Assembly: GCA_034430275.1 (NCBI GenBank)
Contig: DAOUEW010000391.1
Location: 1 to 25,696, forward strand
DNA from: JAUVXJ01 sp034430275
GTDB lineage: Bacteria; Chloroflexota; Anaerolineae; UBA7937; B3-Chlor
Reading direction: 5' to 3'
DNA length: 25,696 bases
Below, in pieces: positions 16,028-22,946 of this stretch (position 1 is the first letter of the stretch; the number at the start of each line of letters is the position of its first letter). The position numbers were made by a program, and so were the translations under genes. The notes under the pieces were generated by a model. The model ran no database searches and was not told the DNA's origin. It saw nothing but the letters and a program-made list of their open reading frames with translations.

Positions 16028-16201
16028 TCACTCTCGGCGCGCCGCGGCTTCAGGGGATCGGTCTTCCTGCCGAGGACGGTGCAGCTCGCGGCGCTGGCGG
16101 GCGAAACGCCGACGGGATGAGTGGGAGGCCATCTTTGGACGCACCTCAGGCGTCCCGAAGTGCCGCTCGAGATGCTTCTGCACAGAGGAAGCCCGACCCA
16201 T
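16028..16201 (-). CDS. Doubtful 57-residue basic ORF between tRNA-Gln and the kinase
   Basis: The only thing in the 195 bases between the kinase promoter and tRNA-Gln is an open frame starting at ATG 16201 and ending next to the kinase -35 box. The product is very basic (HSSRRRFARQRRELHRPRQE in its second half) with no hydrophobic part. It looks like an RNA- or DNA-binding tail, but low-complexity Arg-rich products are also common in non-coding GC-rich DNA. There is no good Shine-Dalgarno, and the ATG sits in the loop of the hairpin at 16190-16213. It is included because the frame spans nearly the whole gap, but it may well be spurious. Confidence 0.2.
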   Translation of the reverse strand: MGRASSVQKHLERHFGTPEVRPKMASHSSRRRFARQRRELHRPRQEDRSPEAAARRE

Positions 16202-16213
16202 GGGGGCCGGGCT
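16190..16213 (-). terminator. Hairpin just downstream of tRNA-Gln
   Basis: On the minus strand AGCCCG (16213-16208) pairs with CGGGCT (16195-16190), with CCC/GGG able to extend the stem inside the loop. It begins nine bases after the tRNA CCA end. The sequence beyond is TCCTCTG, not a strong U-tract, so termination is plausible but not certain. Confidence 0.4.
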
Positions 16214-16222
16214 CCGGCGCTG

Positions 16223-16296
16223 TGGCTGGGGGAGGAGGATTCGAACCCCCGCTTACTGATCCAGAGTCAGCTGTCCTACCACTAGACGATCCCCCA
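16223..16296 (-). tRNA. tRNA-Gln (anticodon CUG), CCA encoded
   Basis: The 74-base minus-strand sequence folds as a full cloverleaf. The acceptor is TGGGGGA/TCCCCCA, the D arm GTCT...GGAC with AGTGGTA loop, and the anticodon stem GCTGA/TCAGT with loop CTCTGGA and anticodon CTG at 34-36. A four-base variable region and T arm GGGGG-TTCGAAT-CCTCC follow, then discriminator G and an encoded CCA. The weak first acceptor pair (U1-A72) is typical of tRNA-Gln. It lies 17 bases downstream of the gltX stop on the same strand. If this organism lacks GlnRS, the neighbouring GluRS would mischarge it for GatCAB amidation; that cannot be decided here. Confidence 0.97.
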
Positions 16297-16307
16297 GCGA
16301 CAACGGC

Positions 16308-16336
16308 ATTGTATCACGACTTCTCGGAGACTACAA
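16308..16336 (-). promoter_or_regulatory. tRNA-Gln promoter embedded in the 3' end of gltX
   Basis: On the minus strand TTGTAG (16336-16331) lies 17 bases from TACAAT (16313-16308), preceded by TGA to make an extended -10. That TGA is the gltX stop codon, and the -35 lies within the last gltX codons. The predicted transcript start is about five bases before the tRNA. The same TTGTAG-17 spacing occurs at the mrdA promoter. Confidence 0.65.
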
Positions 16337-17795
16337 GATCGGCGAGCAGATCCTCGGCCGTGTGGAGACGGGCCAAGGTCCGCTCTCTGCCCAGGATGCT
16401 CAGAGTGCCGAAGAGGGGAGGGGCTACTGTCTTGCCGGTCACCGCCACCCGGATGATGCCAAAGAGCTGCCCGGCCTTCACTCCTAACTCATCGACCAGG
16501 GCGCGCAGCACATCCTCCAATGCGGACTCGTCGAAGGAAGGCACCTCCTCCAGGACTTGCAGTGCTCTCCTCAGGGCGTCCAGCGAATCCGAGCTGCCCA
16601 TCTTCTTGCCCACCAGGAGCTGGGGCTCGTAGACGATCTCATCGGTGAAGAAGAAATCCACCAACTCCACGGCGTCGGAGAGGAGCTTGACTCGCTCCTG
16701 AATCAAGGGTACGAGACGGCGAACGGTATCCTGGTCGGCCTCGAGACCGGCGCTCGCCAGAAATGGCAGTAACCTTCTTGCGAGATCGTCCCCCGCCAGT
16801 CCACGGATGTAGACGCCGTTCATCCAGTCCAGCTTGTCCTTGGAGAAGATAGCGGGAGATGGGGTGACCTTCTCCAGAGTGAAGCGCTCGATGATCTCGT
16901 CGCGCGACATGAGCTCTGTCTTGTCGTCGTAGGCCCATCCCAGCAAGGCGAGGAAGTTGAACATGGCCTCGGGAAGATAGCCAGACTCGCGGTACTCAGC
17001 AACTGCGGTCGCCCCGTGTCGCTTGGACAACCTGGTGCCGTCTTCGCCGAGGATCATCGACACGTGCGCAAACTGTGGCAAGGCGTAGCCGAGGGCCTCG
17101 TAGATTCTGATCTGGCGAGGCGTGTTGGCAAGGTGATCTTCGGCTCTGATGACGTGGCTGATCCGCATCAGCATGTCGTCCACCACGACCGCGAAATTGT
17201 AGGTCGGGGTACCATCGGCCTTCACTATCACCAGATCGTCCAGTTGATCGTTGGCGAAGTGTACATCACCCCGGATGAGATCGTGGACTACTGTCTCGCC
17301 TTCCATGGGCATGGCAAAGCGGACAACGGGCTTCTTGCCTTCGGCTTCGAGTGCTGCACGTTCCCCGGATGAGAGGTGGCGACAACGCCGATCGTAGCCG
17401 GGAGGCCTGCCTTCCGCCATAGCTGCTTGCCTGCGGCTCTTCAGCTCTTCCTGCGTACAGTAGCAGTGGTACGCCTTGCCCGTCGTCAGGAGCTGTTCCA
17501 TGGCAGCCTGGTAGAAAGGAATACGCTGCATCTGAAAATAGGGCTCGTATTCACCGCCCACCCCAGGCCCTTCGTCCCAGTCGAGGCCTAGCCAGTGTAG
17601 GGAGGAGAGGATTCCCCCGGTGGATTCCTCGGTGGAGCGGATCTTGTCGGTGTCCTCGATGCGCAGGACGAATACGCCTCCCTGGTTCCGAGCGAACAGC
17701 CAGTTGAAGAGAGCTGTGCGAGCTCCCCCCACGTGCAGGTGCCCTGTAGGGCTGGGCGCGAAACGAACGCGCACTGACTGGCTGTCCTCTGTCAT
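16314..17795 (-). CDS. gltX: Glutamyl-tRNA synthetase (GluRS)
   Basis: A 493-residue class I synthetase that charges tRNA-Glu. It has the HIGH-type motif PSPTGHLHVGGART (His19, His21, Gly23), a zinc knot Cys111-x-Cys113-x24-Cys138-x-His140 as in E. coli GluRS, VRFAMP and the GDVHFAND loop. LSKRHGA (256-262) is the KMSKS equivalent, and a helical anticodon-binding C-terminal part is present, as expected for bacterial GluRS. ATG 17795 is preferred over the longer frame (to 17873): GAGG lies seven bases upstream and the family begins with MTEDS...VRVRFAPSPTG. It is read in the same direction as the tRNA-Gln 17 bases downstream. The 125 bases upstream, before the rodA stop, hold no clear promoter hexamers, so it may be read from the mrdA operon or from an unseen site. 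Confidence 0.97.
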   Translation of the reverse strand: MTEDSQSVRVRFAPSPTGHLHVGGARTALFNWLFARNQGGVFVLRIEDTDKIRSTEESTGGILSSLHWLGLDWDEGPGVGGEYEPYFQMQRIPFYQAAMEQLLTTGKAYHCYCTQEELKSRRQAAMAEGRPPGYDRRCRHLSSGERAALEAEGKKPVVRFAMPMEGETVVHDLIRGDVHFANDQLDDLVIVKADGTPTYNFAVVVDDMLMRISHVIRAEDHLANTPRQIRIYEALGYALPQFAHVSMILGEDGTRLSKRHGATAVAEYRESGYLPEAMFNFLALLGWAYDDKTELMSRDEIIERFTLEKVTPSPAIFSKDKLDWMNGVYIRGLAGDDLARRLLPFLASAGLEADQDTVRRLVPLIQERVKLLSDAVELVDFFFTDEIVYEPQLLVGKKMGSSDSLDALRRALQVLEEVPSFDESALEDVLRALVDELGVKAGQLFGIIRVAVTGKTVAPPLFGTLSILGRERTLARLHTAEDLLADLVVSEKS

Positions 17796-17920
17796 GTCTG
17801 ATCCTCTGTTGTCACGAGTGTGGCTGCCTTGTTCCACACACCGGCGGCCCCTGCGATCCGAAACGGCTGGCAATAACTGGGTCTGACGGTCGAAATGGGG
17901 TCACGGTGAGAAGGAGAGGG

Positions 17921-19033
17921 CTACTGAAACTCCAACCTCTTGTGACGGATGATGATGTTCTGCACCACGCCCTCACCGATCAGCAAGGCGATGAGGGCGC
18001 TGCCCCCATAACTGATGAAGGGCAGTGGCACCCCCGACGCGGGCAAGAGACCGATGTTCATTCCTACGTTGGCGAAAACCTGGAACGCTACCACTGTGGC
18101 GATGCCGCATGCTATAAGCTGCCCGAAGGTGTCTCGGGCCATCTCTGCCACTCTTAGAACGCGCCAGATCACGATCAGGAAGAGCAGCAGCATGAGGACA
18201 ATGCCCACGAATCCCAGTTCCTCTCCCAGGACCGAGAAGATGTAGTCCGTGTGTCTGACCCGGAGGAAGTGGAGCTGACTTTGACTACCGCGAGCGAACC
18301 CCTGACCCAGAAACCCCCCTGATCCCACAGCAATGCGCGCCTGATTGATGTTGTATCCCGCACCCAACGGGTCGCGCGCAGGGTCGAAGAAGACGAAAAT
18401 TCGTTCTCGCATGTACCCGTGCAGCGAGAGCCAGACCAGGGGTGAAGCGACCGCGCCGCCCAGAAGCATGATGCCCACGTGTCGGAGTCGCGCTCCCGCC
18501 ATGATCACCATGACGAACCAGCACACTCCCAGCACGATCGCCGTGCCCAGGTCAGGCTGGATGTAGATGAATAGCATGGGGATCGCGACGTAGCCCAGCG
18601 ACAGGAGGAAGTACCGCCACCGCTTCAGGTCTTCCTGCCTGTCGGCCAGCAACTTGGCTAGCACGATGATCAGGAGCACTTTCGCCAATTCCGAAGGTTG
18701 GAGATCGAACACACCTAGGTCTATCCACCTTTGGGCCCCGAAGGAAATGCGGCCGATGGCGTATACTAGGATCAGTGACAGTATGGTCAGGGCATAGATG
18801 AGGTGGTTCACATTGGCGAAGATGCTATAGTCGGTGAAGGCGACCAGCAGCATCAGACAAACGCCCACAGCGGCGTATATGATCTGGCGGGCGAAGAAGG
18901 TCTCCCACCAGTCCTGGGTGTAACTGGCCGAAGCCAGCGTGGCGCTGTAAATCAGTGCAATGCCCAAGCCCATCAGCAAGAGAGTCGCTGCCAAGAGCAC
19001 GAAGTCGAAGTGCTGCCAAGCTCTCCCTTTCAT
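17921..19033 (-). CDS. rodA: Rod-shape-determining SEDS glycosyltransferase RodA
   Basis: RodA is the membrane SEDS polymerase that makes glycan strands from lipid II together with PBP2 during cell elongation. The protein has 370 residues and about ten hydrophobic segments. Family motifs include QRWIDLG, LQPSELAK, QPDLGTA, DPLGAGYNINQA, the catalytic-region HTDYIFSVLGEELG (Asp263) and the C-terminal GVPLPFISYGGSA. The RodA versus FtsW choice rests on the size, the mrdA neighbour and the HTDYIF pattern. ATG 19033 directly follows the minE TAG with no gap (AAGGAG 13 bases upstream), so translation is coupled. It is the last gene of mrdA-minCDE-rodA, and its PBP partner is the first gene, four genes away. 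Confidence 0.96.
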   Translation of the reverse strand: MKGRAWQHFDFVLLAATLLLMGLGIALIYSATLASASYTQDWWETFFARQIIYAAVGVCLMLLVAFTDYSIFANVNHLIYALTILSLILVYAIGRISFGAQRWIDLGVFDLQPSELAKVLLIIVLAKLLADRQEDLKRWRYFLLSLGYVAIPMLFIYIQPDLGTAIVLGVCWFVMVIMAGARLRHVGIMLLGGAVASPLVWLSLHGYMRERIFVFFDPARDPLGAGYNINQARIAVGSGGFLGQGFARGSQSQLHFLRVRHTDYIFSVLGEELGFVGIVLMLLLFLIVIWRVLRVAEMARDTFGQLIACGIATVVAFQVFANVGMNIGLLPASGVPLPFISYGGSALIALLIGEGVVQNIIIRHKRLEFQ

Positions 19034-19300
19034 CTACGACTGAAGTCTCCTTCCCAGGCCTCGGACCGGGATGTCCGCCACTATCCTGTGGCGCCCGGTG
19101 CCTTGGGAGATGGTGAGCTGGGCGTTCTCCTCGTCGACCTCGACATACTTGGAGATGGCGAGGATGATATCGTTCTTCATGATCTGCATGAGGCCTGGGG
19201 AGAGAGGCTGGCGATCATGGACGATCACCAGTTGGAGTCTCTTCTTGGCGATGTCCTTGCTGGCTGGCTCCCGGGTGAGAAGCTTGTTCAAGAAGCCCAC
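19034..19300 (-). CDS. minE: Cell-division topological specificity factor MinE
   Basis: MinE stimulates the MinD ATPase and drives the pole-to-pole MinCD oscillation that leaves mid-cell free for FtsZ. It has 88 residues, the usual length. The amphipathic N-terminus GFLNKLLTREP is the membrane-binding part, and KDIAKKRLQLVIVHDR is the MinD-activating helix/strand that rearranges on binding. The C-terminal dimer domain contains KNDIILAISKYVEVD. It starts at GTG 19300 with AGGAAGG seven bases upstream. It follows minD by 40 bases and abuts rodA. The presence of MinE rather than only DivIVA means an oscillating Min system is likely. Confidence 0.96.
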   Translation of the reverse strand: MGFLNKLLTREPASKDIAKKRLQLVIVHDRQPLSPGLMQIMKNDIILAISKYVEVDEENAQLTISQGTGRHRIVADIPVRGLGRRLQS

Positions 19301-19340
19301 AGTTGCACCTTCCTCCAGCGCATCGTGTTTGGCGCCTCTA

Positions 19341-20135
19341 TCATCTTCCTACCAGTCGTCTCATGCGTCCCAGGAGACCCGGCTCCGCGGCGATAGCCAT
19401 GAATGGCACCTCTTGACCGAGGATTCGTTGGGCGATGTTGCGGAAAACCTGCGCCGCTCCAGATTGGCCGTCCAAGGCGATGGGGATGCCCTTGTTTGCA
19501 GCTACGATGGTGTTCTCATCCTCTGGAACGATGCCCAGCAGGTCAATGGCCAGGATCTCTATCACGTCCTCGGTAGCCAGCATGTCGCCACGCTTGACCA
19601 TGTCGGGCTTGATCCGGTTGATCACCAGGGTCGGGGGGCCTTTCTCGGCGGCTTCGATCAATCCTACGATACGGTCGGCGTCCCGTACGGCGGCAACCTC
19701 AGGTGTGGTCATGATGATCGCTTCGTCGGCCCCTGCGATGGCGTTCTGGAACCCCCTCTCGATCCCCGCTGGGGAATCGATGAGCACGAAGTCGCATTCA
19801 CTCCGCAGGTCATCGCACAGGGAAGCCATCTGGTCGGGAGATACCGCTGTCTTGTCGCGCGTCTGGGCGGCAGCCAGGAGGTGCAGCTCAGGCAGGCGCT
19901 TGTCCCTGATCAGAGCTTGCTGGAGTCGGCAGTTGCCCTCGACGACGTCGACGACGTCATACACAATCCGGTTCTCCAGACCCATGATCACATCCAGATT
20001 CCTGAGTCCGATGTCGGCATCGAGAACGATCACGCGTTGCCCCTCTAATGCCAGACCCACTCCGAGATTGGCTACTCCAGTTGTCTTGCCGACTCCGCCC
20101 TTACCCGAGGTAATGGTGATCACACGTGCAGACAT
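19341..20135 (-). CDS. minD: Septum-site-determining ATPase MinD
   Basis: MinD is a ParA/MinD-type ATPase that binds the membrane as an ATP dimer and recruits MinC. It has 264 residues, a normal length. The deviant Walker A motif SGKGGVGKTT (10-19) begins with the signature Lys12. DADIGLRNLD is the switch I region, VLIDSPAG is Walker B/switch II, and VINRIKPDM is a conserved base-contact strand. The last 12 residues (LLGRMRRLVGR region) form the amphipathic membrane-targeting helix with basic residues on one side, as in other MinD proteins. ATG 20135 lies 10 bases after the minC stop. Its dedicated MinE is encoded directly downstream. Confidence 0.98.
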   Translation of the reverse strand: MSARVITITSGKGGVGKTTGVANLGVGLALEGQRVIVLDADIGLRNLDVIMGLENRIVYDVVDVVEGNCRLQQALIRDKRLPELHLLAAAQTRDKTAVSPDQMASLCDDLRSECDFVLIDSPAGIERGFQNAIAGADEAIIMTTPEVAAVRDADRIVGLIEAAEKGPPTLVINRIKPDMVKRGDMLATEDVIEILAIDLLGIVPEDENTIVAANKGIPIALDGQSGAAQVFRNIAQRILGQEVPFMAIAAEPGLLGRMRRLVGR

Positions 20136-20145
20136 GCGTCTCCCT

Positions 20146-20853
20146 CTATGGCCTGTTCGTGCTCCATGGTTCTACGATTATCCCGCCACCCTGCACACGG
20201 GCTGTCTCTGGCACCCCAGGATCGCGAGGTTCCCCCTCGGGCGACCTGGCGATGTGGTTTCCTATTCGTAGCTGTGTTGGCGCGAGCACCATCGCACAGA
20301 CAAGGCAACTGTCGTCCCCGACTGCTCCTGCGTGCACCGTACCCCTCAGCTTGCCCCAGATGACGACGTCGCCGCCTGCCACGACTTGTCCTCCGGGATT
20401 GACGTCGCCCAGGATGGTAACGTCGCCTGGATGCTGAACCGTCTGCCCCGAGCGGACCGTACGTTTGAGAAACAGTGCTTCCTCGAATTCTCCGCCATGG
20501 TGAGGCTTGGCTTCCAGGGGCCACGAGTCATCCGATTGGCGGGCGACAGGGATGTCGAGAGCCGTGGCTGCTTCCGCGGTCTTCTTGGCGCTCGTCACCA
20601 GCCCGCTCATCTGCATTTGGTTGGCAGAGAGGAGTTCCTGCACCTGTCTCAACTCTTCCGTCCCCAGTTCTCTTGTGCCGACCCTGACCATGGCGTGCGC
20701 TCCATGGAAGAACGCAGCCTTGCGCCGAAGGTCGTCGTCCAGTCGGTCCACAAGATCGGGCCACGAACCTTCGCCAATGGCTACTACGAGGCCTTCCTTT
20801 GTGCCTTTGATGGAAATCCCGTCAGCGGTTCGAGTGCCCACCTTCTGTGACAT
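20146..20853 (-). CDS. minC: Septum-site-determining protein MinC
   Basis: MinC is the FtsZ-ring inhibitor positioned by MinD. It has 235 residues. The N domain (1-105; SIKGTKEGLVVAIGEG, WPDLVDRL) contacts FtsZ, and a linker of about 25 residues leads to the C-terminal beta-helix (about 130-205). The MinD-binding RSGQ motif is at 134-137 (RTVRSGQTVQHPGD). It is followed by the Gly-rich turns GDVNPGGQVVAGGDVVIWGKLRG and the QLRIGNHIARSP end typical of MinC. A tail of about 25 residues follows. The Shine-Dalgarno before ATG 20853 is weak, and mrdA stops only 17 bases upstream, so re-initiation or coupling may matter. It directly precedes minD. Confidence 0.95.
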   Translation of the reverse strand: MSQKVGTRTADGISIKGTKEGLVVAIGEGSWPDLVDRLDDDLRRKAAFFHGAHAMVRVGTRELGTEELRQVQELLSANQMQMSGLVTSAKKTAEAATALDIPVARQSDDSWPLEAKPHHGGEFEEALFLKRTVRSGQTVQHPGDVTILGDVNPGGQVVAGGDVVIWGKLRGTVHAGAVGDDSCLVCAMVLAPTQLRIGNHIARSPEGEPRDPGVPETARVQGGGIIVEPWSTNRP

Positions 20854-20870
20854 GATGGGTGTGCGCTGTC

Positions 20871-22820
20871 CTACAGTTCGTCAGCCATTGGCAGGCCGAA
20901 ATAGTATGCCAGGATCTCGGCCGCCATGGGCACGGACACCAGGCTGCCCTCGCCACCGCCCTCGACGAAGACGACGAGGGCGATTTCGGGATCGTCGTAA
21001 GGGGCGAACGCGGTGAACCACGCGTGCGTCGGGAGGTTGCCTTCCCAGTCGCGCTGCCCTGGGAACTCGGCCGTCCCAGTCTTGCCGGCCACGGCTACTC
21101 CACCGAGGTTTGCCGCCATGGCCGTGCCGTGCGTCACCGCTGCTCGCATCCCCTCTCCGACCATGGCCAGGTTCTCGTTCGAGACGGGTACCCTTCGGAC
21201 AAGGTGCGGAGTGAACGCACTGACGACGTTGCCGTCGGCGTCCCTGATCTCGCGGACTACCTGTGGTCTGTAGAGATCTCCTCCGTTCGCTACGGCCGCC
21301 GTTGCGTTCAGGATCTGGAGAGGGGTGGTCAGTATGAACCCCTGTCCGATGGCTGCATTGTAGGTGTCCCCGGTGACCCACGTCTCACCGTACGTCAAGC
21401 GCTTCCAGGTCTCGTCAGGGACCAGCCCCGCGGTCTCGCCGGGCAGGTCCACGCCTGTCTGCTCGCCGAGCCCGAAGTAGAGAGCGTACTGCGCCAGAGC
21501 AGCCTGGCCAATCCCGTCAAACTCGCCATAGCCCCCGCCAAGTACTCCGAAGTAGATGTCGCATGACTGTGCGATCGCCTCCACCATGCTGATAGAGTGG
21601 TGGCCGGTTTTCAACCAGCAGTTGAAGGCCTGGGCCAATTCCGGGTCGTCTGGTGCGAAACGATGCGGGATCCAGATTGTGCCTGGGCAGAAGACAGTCG
21701 AACTGCGACTAACGGTGCCCTGCTCCAAGCCGGCAGCCGCCGTGACGACCTTGAACGTGGATCCAGGGGGATACTGGCCGCTGATGGCGTGGTTGACGAG
21801 AGGATGGCGTGGGTCATCACTCAGCAGGGCGTAGTCTTCCTCGGCGATGCCGCCGATGAAGAGATTGGGATCGTAAGAGGGCAAGGAGACCATGGCCAGG
21901 ATCTCGCCGTTGCGAGGGTCCATGGCCACTGCGACACCTGACTCGGAACCGGCATCTCTGATCCCCTGTTCCAGTATCTCGGTGATGGCTGCTTGCAGAT
22001 CGGCGTCGAGAGTAAGGACAACGTTGTTGCCTGGCATAGGGTCGAGCTGAGTACCGATGGTCTGTATCTCACGACCCGTGACATCTACCTCGACGTGACT
22101 CTGCCCTTTCTGACCTCGCAGTTCGTCCTCGTAGGTCAACTCCACACCGGTCAGTCCCACCATGTCATTTGCGTCGTAGTCGGAATCCCCGTCGCCGACA
22201 TAGCTCTCGAGTTCCTGCTCAGGTATGTGGCCAACGTACCCGGTGATGTGGGCGAAAAGGGTGCCCGAGATGTACTCCCTTAGTGGCTCGATCTCGACGA
22301 CGACGCCTGGCAGTTGGAGACGTTGTTCTTCGATGATGAACGCCGTCTCCCGGGCGACGTTGGATTTGACCCTCACCGGAGTGAACGGTGCGTCCCTGCC
22401 GGAATCGAGGCGCTCCTTCAACTGCGGTTCCGGCTCGTACTCCTCAGCCCGCGCCAGAGAACTCCGATCTACATCCTCGGTCTCGTACCTGCTTACATCG
22501 CTGCTGCTGATGGGGACGTCTAGTAGGGTGGACAGATACTGGAGGACGTGGTCCTCGTCTTCCTCCGGCAAGTCGGCAGGTACGATGGAGACCGCGAAGC
22601 TGGGTATGTTCCCGGCCAGAAGGCGGCCCTCTCGGTCGTAGATGACACCCCTGGGAGCGTCGATGGACCTGAGGCGGAAGCGATTGCCGGCCGCCATCTC
22701 TGCATACTCATCGCCCTGGACGATCTGTAGTTGCCAGGTCTGGAAGGCTAGCACGGCGAACGCAACGACCACGAAGGCTCGGAAGATGATGACTTTGATG
22801 TTGGGTTGCCTTGTTTCCAT
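20871..22820 (-). CDS. mrdA: Penicillin-binding protein 2 (peptidoglycan transpeptidase, elongasome)
   Basis: A class B PBP that crosslinks peptidoglycan during elongation in complex with RodA. It has 649 residues. A short cytoplasmic start and one membrane anchor (about 9-31) precede the pedestal/dimerisation region (to about 260; RGVIYDREGRLLA near 57-69). The transpeptidase domain has SxxK Ser354-Lys357 (PPGSTFK), SxD Ser419-Asp421 (QSCDIYFG) and KTG 580-582 (AGKTGTAEF). SxD in place of SxN is usual for PBP2. A glycan-polymerising domain is absent, as expected. ATG 22820 has only a few bases of predicted leader because the -10 box is 10 bases upstream. No mreBCD genes are next to it, unlike many bacteria; a DUF2723 gene is there instead. 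Confidence 0.96.
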   Translation of the reverse strand: METRQPNIKVIIFRAFVVVAFAVLAFQTWQLQIVQGDEYAEMAAGNRFRLRSIDAPRGVIYDREGRLLAGNIPSFAVSIVPADLPEEDEDHVLQYLSTLLDVPISSSDVSRYETEDVDRSSLARAEEYEPEPQLKERLDSGRDAPFTPVRVKSNVARETAFIIEEQRLQLPGVVVEIEPLREYISGTLFAHITGYVGHIPEQELESYVGDGDSDYDANDMVGLTGVELTYEDELRGQKGQSHVEVDVTGREIQTIGTQLDPMPGNNVVLTLDADLQAAITEILEQGIRDAGSESGVAVAMDPRNGEILAMVSLPSYDPNLFIGGIAEEDYALLSDDPRHPLVNHAISGQYPPGSTFKVVTAAAGLEQGTVSRSSTVFCPGTIWIPHRFAPDDPELAQAFNCWLKTGHHSISMVEAIAQSCDIYFGVLGGGYGEFDGIGQAALAQYALYFGLGEQTGVDLPGETAGLVPDETWKRLTYGETWVTGDTYNAAIGQGFILTTPLQILNATAAVANGGDLYRPQVVREIRDADGNVVSAFTPHLVRRVPVSNENLAMVGEGMRAAVTHGTAMAANLGGVAVAGKTGTAEFPGQRDWEGNLPTHAWFTAFAPYDDPEIALVVFVEGGGEGSLVSVPMAAEILAYYFGLPMADEL

Positions 22821-22830
22821 ACGTCACCCC

Positions 22831-22859
22831 ATTATACGTGAGTCGCGAGCCCACTACAA
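22831..22859 (-). promoter_or_regulatory. Promoter of the mrdA-minCDE-rodA operon
   Basis: On the minus strand TTGTAG (22859-22854) and a perfect TATAAT (22836-22831) are 17 bases apart. The predicted transcript start near 22824 is only about four bases before the mrdA ATG (22820), implying a near-leaderless message. A GGGGTGA lies between the -10 and the ATG but would be mostly outside the transcript. Confidence 0.7.
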
Positions 22860-22946
22860 GAGGGGAGCGAGATTGCGCCAGATCTAGTGCTTGGCCAAGG
22901 AACGCATACAAGATGTGACGTACCAGGCTCGCTGTTTACATAAGAC

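Noticed and set aside
17796..17920. Possible T-box or other leader before gltX
   Set aside because: No T-box sequence, specifier stem or terminator/antiterminator pair could be recognised; no clear promoter either.
19071..20048. 325-codon plus-strand frame opposite minE/minD
   Set aside because: It is a shadow of the conserved min genes, with no family features of its own.
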